This document shows, in pieces, positions 43,190-51,451 of a DNA stretch of 64,000 nt. The stretch covers positions 1-64,000 of the forward strand of contig CAZEKF010000002.1 in assembly GCA_964512765.1 (NCBI GenBank). The letters run 5' to 3'. Every line of letters begins with the position of its first letter. The stretch's first letter is position 1. The translations under genes and the position numbers were made by a program. Below the pieces are notes generated by a model that saw nothing but the letters and a program-made list of their open reading frames with translations, was not told where the DNA came from and did not search any database. Source of the stretch: GW2011-AR15 sp964512765. GTDB taxonomy: Archaea; Nanobdellota; Nanobdellia; Woesearchaeales; GW2011-AR15.

Positions 43190-43495
43190 GTAGGGCAGTG
43201 CTTAACTATCAGAATTAACTGAGGAAAGTCCACCCACTGCGTATGTGGCCACTTACGAAAGTAAGCTTGAGAAATTGAGGGCAACCACTCAGAAACGAGA
43301 CCACCTTATGAATGGAATGATGGATGCGAAGAACAAGGCAACTTGTTTGAGTTAACCTCCAGACGTCTCATAAGGAAAGGATGAAACGGTGAGACCTGGC
43401 TTGTGCAACCCAGAAAGGGGCTAAGTTGAATGTTAAGACAAACTGCTAATGCTTATGTGTTAAGTTTGACAAAAGGTGGCTTATAACTGCTCTAC
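43190..43495 (+). ncRNA. rnpB: RNase P RNA, archaeal
   Basis: Catalytic RNA that trims the 5' leaders of tRNA precursors. Seen: the universal CR-I GAGGAAAGTCC near 43219, GAAACGGTGAGACC near 43384, and the CR-V-like ACAAAAGGTGGCTTATA at 43470-43485. The ends pair as helix P1: GTAGGGCAGT (43190-43199) with ACTGCTCTAC (43486-43495). The size (306 nt) is typical of archaeal type A. Its GC content is well above the surrounding sequence. The last 4 nt overlap the stop codon of the convergent 132-aa gene. Confidence 0.93.
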
Positions 43496-43890
43496 ACTTT
43501 TACTTCTGGTATGGATTCAGACAAACTTTTCAATCCTTGTTTTAAAGAAACAGGATCAGTAAATCTATTATGTAAATAAGGTATCACAGTCCATTGTAAG
43601 TTTAATGTAGAATTCACGAACATTACTTTCAAAGTATTGTTGGTAATGAATTTAGTCCAGTTTTCTGTTAGAAAATTTAAATTATTTTTTGAATTAAGGC
43701 AAATAATGATTAAATGATCTTGTTTTAAATCAATGTTAAGATCAAGGTTTTCTTTAACAAAATATGTAACTGTTCCTTTGTCTTTATACTCACAAATGAC
43801 TTTGTTCTGCCTTGTTTTTTTCCTAACTAAATTACCTTTGAACGAGTTCAAATAATTAATATAAGAATCAAGCCACTCTATTAATTTCAT
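43492..43890 (-). CDS. Unknown protein, last gene of the MinD operon
   Basis: 132 aa, with no membrane segment and no family recognised. It has an alpha/beta pattern with KLIEWLDSYINYLNSFKGNL at the N-terminus, a central beta-rich part (HLIIICLNSKNNLNF) and NLQWTVIPYLHNRFTDPVSL near the end. It overlaps the upstream membrane-protein gene by 4 nt and its stop codon lies inside the RNase P RNA P1 helix. Position suggests it works with the MinD-like ATPase, but that is inference. Confidence 0.6.
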   Translation of the reverse strand: MKLIEWLDSYINYLNSFKGNLVRKKTRQNKVICEYKDKGTVTYFVKENLDLNIDLKQDHLIIICLNSKNNLNFLTENWTKFITNNTLKVMFVNSTLNLQWTVIPYLHNRFTDPVSLKQGLKSLSESIPEVKV

Positions 43891-44372
43891 TTTGTCTCTT
43901 TTATTTTATAGATAAAGTGAGGTAATGAATATCCGATTATGTAAACAAGCAATATTGCTAAAGGGTTAATACTTATGAATAATCCAAGTAGTTTAACAAC
44001 TTCTTTGACATAATTTAATAATATGAAGAGGAATCCAGTTAAAACTAAAGGTATAAACAACCCAGCAAAAACATAATGTCTATGATCTATATCTAAATGC
44101 CTTAACACATGATCGATAAATGAACCCAAACACAAACCTAATACAAAAATTATTGAAAAGAATAACCAACTAGGTGCTTTGACTAAAACAGGCATAATTC
44201 CTATGAAAACTAACCCGCTGCCAAACATCATTAAAATTATAAAAGTCCAAAACGTAACATTATCAGTTTTTTTATGTTTCTTAAGAATATGAGAGGTTTT
44301 AGCAAGATAATGTTTGCTCCACCCTTTTTTTTTAAACTTATTTGTAAGTTTTCTATGATTTGTATTAATCAT
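43887..44372 (-). CDS. Four-helix membrane protein of the MinD operon
   Basis: 161 aa. A basic N-terminus (KLTNKFKKKGWSKHYLAKTS) precedes four hydrophobic segments at about 40-60, 65-83, 100-118 and 135-150, and ends in a short basic tail. No known family is recognised. It overlaps the MinD-like gene by 4 nt and the next gene by 4 nt. It could be the membrane partner of the ATPase. Bacterial MinD systems have no equivalent of this size. Confidence 0.65.
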   Translation of the reverse strand: MINTNHRKLTNKFKKKGWSKHYLAKTSHILKKHKKTDNVTFWTFIILMMFGSGLVFIGIMPVLVKAPSWLFFSIIFVLGLCLGSFIDHVLRHLDIDHRHYVFAGLFIPLVLTGFLFILLNYVKEVVKLLGLFISINPLAILLVYIIGYSLPHFIYKIKETK

Positions 44373-45145
44373 TTTAACCCTAATCGTTTTAACATATAAT
44401 CAAACGTAGAATCTTTTTCTTCAACAGATTCAACATATTTCTCACCAAGTAACTCAGCAGCCAACTGTTTGTATCCTAATGATGACGGAGAGTTAGGATG
44501 GCTGTGTGTCACCGGACTTTTCATTTTAACAGCTTCTCTTATAGTTTCATCTTCAGGAATTATGCCGACCACAGGAGTTTCTAATAAAGTTTCAACATCT
44601 TTTTTTGTTAGTTCAAGTTCATCTTCATACACTCGTGTTAAAATCACACCAGAAACTTTTTTCTTATGCTCTTTTGCAGTTTTAATTGTTCGCAGTGCAT
44701 CGCACACTGCAGGCAGTTCAGGTGTGGAAACTACAAGTATTTCATCACCCATTTTTATTGCGCTAATTGATTCGTCATTTATACCAGCAGAACTATCCAT
44801 TATAATAAAATCTGCCATTCCCGACAAATTTTTAATTAGTTTTGTTAGTTTTTTATAATCAATCTTTCCTTTGTTTTTAACAGATGGGCTGGCAGGAACG
44901 ATCTTTAAGCCATGGCTGTGCATGTACAATGCATCAGTGATTTTTTTGTTTCTATTTAGAACATCGTGTAATGTTATTGGAACATTAGGAGCACCTAAAT
45001 AAAGCGACACGTTGGGCGTAGATATGTTACAATCAACAATAATAACTTCCCTGCCAAACACAGTCAATGCCGTGCCTAGGTTAATAGCGGTTGTTGTTTT
45101 ACCAACACCACCTTTGCTTGAAGCAATTACAATAAATTTAGTCAT
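44369..45145 (-). CDS. MinD/ParA-family ATPase
   Basis: A 258-aa P-loop ATPase of the MinD/ParA group. The deviant Walker A is KGGVGKTTTAINLG near residues 11-24, with the signature first Lys. DCNISTPNVSLYLG near 38 is switch I, and IIMDSSAGINDESI near 118 corresponds to Walker B. The C-terminal end (SSLGYKQLAAELLG, then FDYMLKRLGLK) is helical and may bind the membrane, as in MinD. The stop overlaps the membrane-protein gene and the start overlaps the helical gene upstream (8 nt). A role in spatial positioning is inferred from family. Confidence 0.88.
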   Translation of the reverse strand: MTKFIVIASSKGGVGKTTTAINLGTALTVFGREVIIVDCNISTPNVSLYLGAPNVPITLHDVLNRNKKITDALYMHSHGLKIVPASPSVKNKGKIDYKKLTKLIKNLSGMADFIIMDSSAGINDESISAIKMGDEILVVSTPELPAVCDALRTIKTAKEHKKKVSGVILTRVYEDELELTKKDVETLLETPVVGIIPEDETIREAVKMKSPVTHSHPNSPSSLGYKQLAAELLGEKYVESVEEKDSTFDYMLKRLGLK

Positions 45146-45587
45146 TTATTATTTTCTCCACTTTTTCTAATGTTTTTTTTAAAGCATGAAAATCTTCAGT
45201 AATATTATCAATATTAATATCAATCTTTTCATCATCCACAACAGACATCATGGTGACATGCCGTCTAAACTCATTTTTTTTATCATACTTAACTCTTTTA
45301 AGTTTTCTAAACAATAAATAACGCTTCACGTTTTCAGTTATTGTTTTTGATGTGTAGTTACTTAGAACATGATTAGCTTTGGCGATTGGATTATTTGGTA
45401 CTTCTTCATCTTCGTTTTCTTCAAGAGATTTTTTAACCAAAGCATTAACAATGAACTCGTACGAGTTAACCATTCGTTCAATAACACTTCGCAATACATC
45501 AACAGTTCTTGTATATTTTAATGTAACATAAATAAGATGGTCTATACGTTTTAATTCTTCTTTAGCATTTTCTAATGATTCAATCAT
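45138..45587 (-). CDS. Helical protein B of the MinD operon (KYTRT motif)
   Basis: 149 aa, predicted all alpha-helical, no signal or membrane segment. Notable segments are LKRIDHLIYVTLKYTRTVDV near residues 12-31, followed by LRSVIERMVNSYEFIVNAL, and a C-terminal helix ending LEKVEKIIND. It overlaps the partner helical gene upstream by 4 nt and the MinD-like gene by 8 nt. The pair has a HEPN-like helical look, but the catalytic RxxxxH of HEPN RNases is not seen. Function unknown. Confidence 0.65.
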   Translation of the reverse strand: MIESLENAKEELKRIDHLIYVTLKYTRTVDVLRSVIERMVNSYEFIVNALVKKSLEENEDEEVPNNPIAKANHVLSNYTSKTITENVKRYLLFRKLKRVKYDKKNEFRRHVTMMSVVDDEKIDINIDNITEDFHALKKTLEKVEKIIND

Positions 45588-46045
45588 TTTATCACATCCA
45601 GTACTTGTCGCATAAATAATTTTCCTTTTATTATATAATCTTTCATTTCTTTTTTTGTTACAGTATTTAATTTATAATCTTTTCCAGTAAACACAAATTT
45701 TTCTTTTCTTATAAACTCTACGCCTGCTTTTTCCTGTTTTTTCATTATGTTGTTTAACTCTTTTAAAAAAGCAGTATATTCTAAACTTATGTTGTGTTTT
45801 TTAAGATAAGGCTTGACACACTCAACAAGATAATTAAACTCACTTTTTATAACAATACTTTGTTTTTGTAATCTTTCAAAATGCAGTAACGCAACCATTG
45901 CATTTTCTAAGGATAAGTAAATATTCTTTAGAACAAGCTTTAATAATTTCGGATCTTGAACTAAAGGATAAGTCATTGTTAAAATATGATCAGCAACTTT
46001 CATATGTTTAATTGCTGCTGCCTTAGAAAGTTCATATTCTTCCAT
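45584..46045 (-). CDS. Helical protein A of the MinD operon
   Basis: 153 aa, predicted all alpha-helical. The N-terminal part (AAAIKHMKVADHILTMTYPL, then VQDPKLLKLVLKNIYLSLEN) forms a helical bundle and a C-terminal part (KFVFTGKDYKLNTVTKKEMK) may be a short beta hairpin plus helix. It is the first gene of the operon. A tightly coupled pair of helical proteins upstream of a MinD-type ATPase suggests a heterodimer controlling or recruited by it. That is inference. Confidence 0.62.
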   Translation of the reverse strand: MEEYELSKAAAIKHMKVADHILTMTYPLVQDPKLLKLVLKNIYLSLENAMVALLHFERLQKQSIVIKSEFNYLVECVKPYLKKHNISLEYTAFLKELNNIMKKQEKAGVEFIRKEKFVFTGKDYKLNTVTKKEMKDYIIKGKLFMRQVLDVIK

Positions 46046-46077
46046 TTATAACAATAGGTAAGTTAAATTAATATAAA

Positions 46078-46416
46078 TTACTTTTGTAAACTTAGAATCG
46101 CTGCAGCCAAATCTCCTTGATTTTCTTTAAGAGCTTTTTCTGCTTTTTCTTTTGAAACATTTGATTGTTCCATCACAGTTTTAATATCTTCTTCACTTAT
46201 TTCAGGTTCTTGTTCTAACTTTCTTACTTGTTCTTCTCCACTTACTTGATAAGAAACTTGTCCTGCCATGTTAACTTTTTGTACAGAAGGATTTCTTATA
46301 ATAATATCTTCATCTTTTGTTCTTATGATTACAGCTAATGCATCTATATCTTGTTGTTGCATACCTAACTTTTTCATTGCTTTTTGCATATCTCTCGGAT
46401 TGATACCTGGCATCAT
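46078..46416 (-). CDS. nac: Nascent polypeptide-associated complex protein
   Basis: 112 aa, the archaeal homodimeric NAC. Seen: the N-terminal PGINPRDMQKAMKKLGM, the NAC beta-barrel (about 25-65) and a C-terminal UBA domain (about 73-112: SEEDIKTVMEQSNVSKEKAE, then LKENQGDLAAAILSL). It binds nascent chains at the ribosome exit. MM at the start leaves two possible ATGs (46416 or 46413). It lies 25 nt downstream of the reductase gene. Confidence 0.94.
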   Translation of the reverse strand: MMPGINPRDMQKAMKKLGMQQQDIDALAVIIRTKDEDIIIRNPSVQKVNMAGQVSYQVSGEEQVRKLEQEPEISEEDIKTVMEQSNVSKEKAEKALKENQGDLAAAILSLQK

Positions 46417-46441
46417 TTTATTTTATTGAAAACAAAGAGGT

Positions 46442-47533
46442 TTAAAAAAGTTTATGTAAATATTTTAGTAGTGAAGGTTTGGCAATTGTTATTTTGATTA
46501 ACATTTTAATGATATTATCTCTGCTTTCTGTTTGTAGTATTTTTTTTAATTTAGGTTCATTGAAGGTTTTTATTAAAATATTCCAATCTTTGTCATTGAA
46601 CTTTTGTATTATGTTGTGAGCTAATAAATGAAAGTATAAATTAGGAAACAAATTTCTTTTTATTTCTAAATTATAATTCTTATTATTGTTTATGCAACCT
46701 GTGAGTATTTCAGCAGCTTTCAGACTTTGGTTAATGCCGCCGCCAGATGTTGCTTTAACAAAACCTGCTGCGTCGCCTATTAAATATACATTATTTTTTT
46801 GTACTTTATTTTTTGGATTGAAGATTGGAATGATTCCGGATTGGTTTTCTATTGTTTTGTAGTTCTTACCAAGTTTTTGTTTTACAAATTTATCAAATAA
46901 CTTCTTAGAATCTTTGTATGATACAACACCAATCCTTACTGTGTTTTTGTTAATTGGAACAATCCAACTATAGCATCCAATGTGAGGATAGAACTCAACA
47001 ACATTATTGTTTTTTAATTTAGCCTCTATCTGAGTACCAATAACGAATTTTCTATTTTTATTTAATTCTGAGCATTCTGTAACTTTGCTTAACGGTCCAT
47101 CTGCACCAATTAAAATATTTGATTCTGATGTTATCTGTTTTCCTTTATGATTTAATGTTGAAATTAATTTGTTGCTCTCTTTCTTATATGATTGAAAACT
47201 ATGATTGAGATGATATTTAGCTCCTGTTTTTTTTGCTTTATCAGCTAAATAGTTGTCAAACTTTTTTCTGCAAATAACATAATTTGTTTTTATTTTTGTT
47301 TCAATGAATTTGTTGTTTGGGCTGTAAATTCTGGTTTTAGTTATGGTGTTAAGAACAAACTCGCTCTTAGGTTGCATTGTTTTTGTAAAATAATCACTTA
47401 ATATTCCTGTACATTGAACAGGTTTTCCGATCTCTGGATTTTTTTCATAAACTTTGACTTCATGACCATTTTTAGCTAACAAATAAGCAGTGTAACTTCC
47501 AGCAGGACCTGCACCAATTATATTGATTTTCAT
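46442..47533 (-). CDS. Geranylgeranyl reductase family FAD enzyme
   Basis: 363 aa. FAD-binding INIIGAGPAGSYTAYLLAKN at the N-terminus, the GG-reductase signature EIGKPVQCTGILS near 35, ILIGADGPLSKVT near 145, and GDAAGFVKATSGGGI near 248. This family reduces double bonds of isoprenoid chains of archaeal lipids (digeranylgeranylglycerophospholipid reductase) or related substrates. If it is the lipid enzyme, this cell can make saturated archaeol itself. ATG 47533 is chosen over the adjacent TTG. Confidence 0.87.
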   Translation of the reverse strand: MKINIIGAGPAGSYTAYLLAKNGHEVKVYEKNPEIGKPVQCTGILSDYFTKTMQPKSEFVLNTITKTRIYSPNNKFIETKIKTNYVICRKKFDNYLADKAKKTGAKYHLNHSFQSYKKESNKLISTLNHKGKQITSESNILIGADGPLSKVTECSELNKNRKFVIGTQIEAKLKNNNVVEFYPHIGCYSWIVPINKNTVRIGVVSYKDSKKLFDKFVKQKLGKNYKTIENQSGIIPIFNPKNKVQKNNVYLIGDAAGFVKATSGGGINQSLKAAEILTGCINNNKNYNLEIKRNLFPNLYFHLLAHNIIQKFNDKDWNILIKTFNEPKLKKILQTESRDNIIKMLIKITIAKPSLLKYLHKLF

Positions 47534-47592
47534 CAAAATAAGAACAACGTAAGTTCTTATATATAATTATTTTACTATCGACTAGTAACAAT

Positions 47593-47611
47593 AAACGAAA
47601 CCTTTAAATAT
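47593..47611 (+). promoter_or_regulatory. BRE/TATA promoter of the 783-aa surface protein, shared type
   Basis: AAACGAAACCTTTAAATAT is a strong BRE plus TATA. It is identical in 18 of 19 positions to the promoter at 56921-56939. It lies about 57 nt before the ATG, leaving a leader of about 30 nt with a GAGGTC ribosome site. Confidence 0.7.
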
Positions 47612-47667
47612 AATTGCTATTTGTCAGTGGTAAAAGATATTAAATTTCATGAAAGAGGTCTAAAAAG

Positions 47668-50019
47668 ATGATGAAAAAAATTTTTGTGATAATGTTTTTA
47701 TTGATGGTTAGTTTATTTGCAAGTTCTGTTGTGAATGCTGACACTGAAAAAGTAGAAGTGCGAGGCAGAACAGTTTATGAATACACTGATGACGGTGTGA
47801 AAGTACATAATTTTAATGAGTATTTTGAAGATAAGGTTGATTATGATCCAGAAATCCTCTGGAACCAGTTCGTTGAAGAAAGAGATGCATTAGGTAAAGA
47901 AAGTGTATCAGCTGATTTTGATGATGATGTTACAAAAAATGACGTAACATCAAAAACAGAGCAAATCACAAGAGTTGTACAGACCGTAGACAGCTTCGAA
48001 GGTGGAGAAGAAGGCACAAATCTTCCATATTCGTTGCTTAGTGAAAATGACAAAAAAATAGGAGTTTTGGCTAAATTGGATGAATTAGTTCAAGATACTC
48101 GAAACTTATACAAAAAACTTTGGGCTAACAAAGCAAATAATTATGGTTATGCTGGTGTAAAAGTAACTAACAGTCAATACGTGTGGGAGTTAGATGAGGA
48201 TAAGGTTGTAGAAGTGTGGATATGTAATTTTGCATTTGGTGAAACTTGTGATAAAGGCGATGTTGGTGTAGTACACAAAATGATGACAGTTAGTGATTTC
48301 CTGAAACAATATAGCCCAGAAAATGGTGGTTTTTGTGGCCAAGTAGATTGGGGAACTAACAGTAATTTAAAATACAACATATTTTATGATCCGGAAAAAT
48401 GTAGTGGTGGGATGAGTAGCTCCTCAAGTTCTTCAAGCAGCAGTTCTTCAAGCTCAAGCAGTAGCTCAAGTTCTTCAAGCAGCAGTTCAAGCGGTGGCGG
48501 TTGTGTTGACGAATGTTGGGTAGAAGGAACTTATTGTGATGAAGATACATTATATGAGTGTGGTAATTTTGACAGTGACATTTGTTTGGAATGGAGATTT
48601 AAAGAAGAGTGTTTTTTTGAAGATGTAGAAACATATTACGAATGTGAGTACGATGATTCAGTTGAGTATAGAGAAGTAACAGAAGGTTATTGTGTAGATG
48701 TATCAGGACCAGATGATTATTGTGGTTCAAGTTCAAGTACTGAGAAAATATCTGAAGAAGATTGTGGCGTAACAGAATGTACTTCTGATGATTACTGTAA
48801 AGATAATGATGTGTATTCAAACGAAGATTGTGTTTTTAGAGGTTGTGAAGTTAGTACTGGCTTGTGTTATGTTGATTACTCAAGTGAAGAAACAAAAGAA
48901 TTCGAATGCGGCGAAGACTTTACATCAGAAGATTTTTGTGATGGTTCTTTAGTTAGTTACATAGATATTGAAAGAGGATGTTTAGAAGAAGAATCCGAAG
49001 CATATTGTTATGAATATGAAGAACAAATTACAACAGATGATTGTGGTTTGGACTTTTGTGTAGAATATTCAGACCAAGATGTTTTTGTACAAGAATATGT
49101 TCATGATGAAAATAGTTGTGAAGAAAACGGTTATGCATACTGTGCATATGATCCAGGAGATATCTATGATTTTTGTTTAAATGAAGATATTCTTATGCAA
49201 TCTGTTTGTGTTGGAGACGATCATGATTTTGTTGACTATGATTGTAGTTCAATGGATGGTTGTTATGAGTTTGAGTATGAAAAATGTGTTTATTGTAATG
49301 ATCCATATACGGAAATTTGTGAAGGCAAATATTGCACTAAAACAGGTGTAGAATACAGAGATTACAATTGTGGTAGTGGTGCTTGTTACGAAGAAGATAT
49401 AGAAACAATAGACATTGACGAAGACAGGATTGATGACAGATGTGATGATTGTATTGATGTTGACCATGATGGTGTTTGTGATCCAGATGATAATTGTGTA
49501 TATGTAAAAAACACAAATCAAATTGATGAAGATCACGATGGTTTAGGTGATGCATGTGATGATGATAGAGACGGCGACGGTTATTACGCAAGTGTTGACT
49601 GTGATGACTGGAACGCAGAAGTTCACCCTGGCGCAGAAGAAATTCTAAACAATGGCAGAGATGATGATTGTGATCCAGATACAGTTGATAAAGGAGAATA
49701 TACTCCAAGACAAGCTCTTTATGTTGATGTTCAATACGATGAAATGTCAATTAAACCAGGAAAAGGTTTTGTGGTTGTTGTTACAACTAGAAACTATCAT
49801 GTAAAAACCTTACGTGATTTACATGTTTCAGTAAGTCTACCAGGATTTAGTGAAAGACAAGTTAAATTAGTTAGAAACTTGAAATCTGGAGAAGGCGAAG
49901 CAAGAATATTTGAACTTGAAATGCCAGAAGACTTTGACTCAAACTACGAGTTCCTTAGAATTGCTGTAAGCAATGACAAGTATAAAAGAATAATATATAG
50001 GGAACTTAGATTAGTTTAA
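47668..50019 (+). CDS. Large secreted cysteine-rich surface protein with polyserine tract
   Basis: 783 aa. A signal peptide (1-25) is followed by a unique domain (about 25-248), then 26 consecutive serines (about 250-275). A Cys-rich region (280-580) holds paired-Cys units such as GVTECTSDDYCKDNDVYSNE. Next come calcium-binding thrombospondin type-3-like repeats (about 590-680: DVDHDGVCDPDDNC and DEDHDGLGDACDDDRDGDGY), an NNGRDDDCDPDT putative metal-binding end, and a C-terminal beta domain ending YRELRLV. There is no membrane anchor. Its C-terminal 500 or so residues are paralogous to the end of the 51452-56856 protein. Probably a surface or secreted component. Confidence 0.85.
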   Translation: MMKKIFVIMFLLMVSLFASSVVNADTEKVEVRGRTVYEYTDDGVKVHNFNEYFEDKVDYDPEILWNQFVEERDALGKESVSADFDDDVTKNDVTSKTEQITRVVQTVDSFEGGEEGTNLPYSLLSENDKKIGVLAKLDELVQDTRNLYKKLWANKANNYGYAGVKVTNSQYVWELDEDKVVEVWICNFAFGETCDKGDVGVVHKMMTVSDFLKQYSPENGGFCGQVDWGTNSNLKYNIFYDPEKCSGGMSSSSSSSSSSSSSSSSSSSSSSSSSSGGGCVDECWVEGTYCDEDTLYECGNFDSDICLEWRFKEECFFEDVETYYECEYDDSVEYREVTEGYCVDVSGPDDYCGSSSSTEKISEEDCGVTECTSDDYCKDNDVYSNEDCVFRGCEVSTGLCYVDYSSEETKEFECGEDFTSEDFCDGSLVSYIDIERGCLEEESEAYCYEYEEQITTDDCGLDFCVEYSDQDVFVQEYVHDENSCEENGYAYCAYDPGDIYDFCLNEDILMQSVCVGDDHDFVDYDCSSMDGCYEFEYEKCVYCNDPYTEICEGKYCTKTGVEYRDYNCGSGACYEEDIETIDIDEDRIDDRCDDCIDVDHDGVCDPDDNCVYVKNTNQIDEDHDGLGDACDDDRDGDGYYASVDCDDWNAEVHPGAEEILNNGRDDDCDPDTVDKGEYTPRQALYVDVQYDEMSIKPGKGFVVVVTTRNYHVKTLRDLHVSVSLPGFSERQVKLVRNLKSGEGEARIFELEMPEDFDSNYEFLRIAVSNDKYKRIIYRELRLV
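48415..48492 (+). repeat. Polyserine tract (26 Ser codons)
   Basis: 26 consecutive serine codons made of mixed AGC, AGT, TCA, TCT and TCC. Mixed codon use argues for selection on the protein linker rather than recent slippage of one triplet. Confidence 0.85.
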
Positions 50020-50078
50020 TTTATTTTTACTACTTTTTCTTAATTATTTAATAGCACCACTCTAGAATACTCATTTTT

Positions 50079-50096
50079 CCAAAGCTTTAAATATTG
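50079..50096 (+). promoter_or_regulatory. BRE/TATA promoter of the Tat-signal surface protein
   Basis: CCAAAGCTTTAAATATTG resembles the core of the promoters at 47593 and 56921 (TTTAAATAT). It lies about 70 nt before the ATG, leaving a leader of about 45 nt with GAGGGTGG as ribosome site. Confidence 0.6.
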
Positions 50097-50162
50097 TTTC
50101 TTATTACTCATTTTCCAATTCGGGGGTTTATGATAGTTAAATTTAATATTTGAGGGTGGAAA

Positions 50163-51383
50163 ATGGGACGGGGAGTTTTAGGATTTTTAGGATGGTTATT
50201 TGATTATGGAGAAGGATTCAGAAGAAATTGGATTATTTCTAGAAGAGAAATTTTACGATTAGCAGGTTTATTAAGTGTTTCTAGTGCGGCGGCACAAGCT
50301 ATACCTGTCTTAGCAGGAGAACCAGAAGAATACGATGCTCAAGCACAAGTTTATGGCTTGGGCTTTGTTGGTGAACTTAATAATTTAGAAGATTTAGCGA
50401 GCACAGAATTTGTGCAAGGATATCCTGAACTACAAATTAGAGCAAGACAAGTTTCTGGGGGAAATATTGGAGAAGTAGTTTCAAATGTTGCAGCGCCAGA
50501 TAATTTAAATGTTCACACATTAAACATTGACGTTGGTTCTAATAGTGGTTCAATTGATGTTATTTTTGAAGCAGGTTATTTAAATGAATCAGGAGATTTT
50601 GAAGTTGCACCATTAGTTTCTCAGCAAATAATGACTCAATATGCTCTTAGAAACAATGTTAGAGAAGAAGATAAATTGCACATGACCACTGTTAACCAAG
50701 AAGTTGTAATAGATGGACAAACATATTTAATGCCAAGACAAGTCTGGACAGTTGATGAATCATGGCAACCTTCTGAAGAGGGAGTACCTTTAGAAACATA
50801 CACAGACTTTGTTTACTTTAAACTAGAACCTCATCATTTAGAAAAAATACAAGAGCATGCTAAAAACTATGAATCAACACCGCCACCTGATGATCTTATT
50901 CAATGGTTGGCAATAACTTCTGATGAAGATACATATATCTGTGATGAAGAACCGCCTGCTTATACACTATTAGCTGGTCAGACATTATCAATAACAGATA
51001 CAACGAAAAATGCACACGTTACAAGATATTCAAACAGATTAAATGTATGGAACTTTCATGAAACTGCAGTTGACAAAGATAATCCGCTCACTGCCCAGTT
51101 TGGCTGTCCGCCAGCTGCAGAGTATCCTCATGATAAAGATCATATGCCACAATATCCAGAAAGTATGTTTCCAAAAATCCCAATTAATAATGGTTTAACT
51201 GGAGTGGCTACGATTGCACTTCCTTGTAGTTGTGGAGTACCGCCACCAGATCCTGAACCACCAGGCCCACCAGAAGATAAACCTCCAGAAAAGAAACCAC
51301 CGGAGTATAATCCACCCACAATTAAATGGCCAGGTAGTCCCGATCCTATATTTCCTGGTGCACCGAGTATACCTTTTCCATAA
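50163..51383 (+). CDS. Putative Tat-exported surface protein with proline-rich tail
   Basis: 406 aa. A long n-region leads to the twin-arginine motif ISRREILRLAGLLSVSSAAA near residues 29-48, then a cleavage-like AGEPEEYDAQA. The middle (about 60-345) is beta-rich with no recognised family. Short Cys motifs near the end (CSCG) precede a Pro-rich tail of about 40 residues (PPPDPEPPGPPEDKPPEKKP) rich in PP pairs. There is no membrane helix after the signal. It lies between two large Cys-rich proteins, with a ribosome site GAGGGTGG. Tat export would mean it folds or binds a cofactor in the cytoplasm first. Confidence 0.75.
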   Translation: MGRGVLGFLGWLFDYGEGFRRNWIISRREILRLAGLLSVSSAAAQAIPVLAGEPEEYDAQAQVYGLGFVGELNNLEDLASTEFVQGYPELQIRARQVSGGNIGEVVSNVAAPDNLNVHTLNIDVGSNSGSIDVIFEAGYLNESGDFEVAPLVSQQIMTQYALRNNVREEDKLHMTTVNQEVVIDGQTYLMPRQVWTVDESWQPSEEGVPLETYTDFVYFKLEPHHLEKIQEHAKNYESTPPPDDLIQWLAITSDEDTYICDEEPPAYTLLAGQTLSITDTTKNAHVTRYSNRLNVWNFHETAVDKDNPLTAQFGCPPAAEYPHDKDHMPQYPESMFPKIPINNGLTGVATIALPCSCGVPPPDPEPPGPPEDKPPEKKPPEYNPPTIKWPGSPDPIFPGAPSIPFP

Positions 51384-51451
51384 GCAGTCAAATACTAAAC
51401 TTATCAAAAATTAATGTTCAATAAGTATCAAGATTTAAGTGCGGTGATTGA

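Noticed and set aside
45138..46045. HEPN-type RNase or toxin pair
   Set aside because: The helical look suggested HEPN, but no RxxxxH motif is visible and no antitoxin-like partner is present.
49249..49750. Antisense frames rich in His and Leu within the 783-aa gene
   Set aside because: They arise from reversing GAT, TGT and GAA codons. No start context or family.
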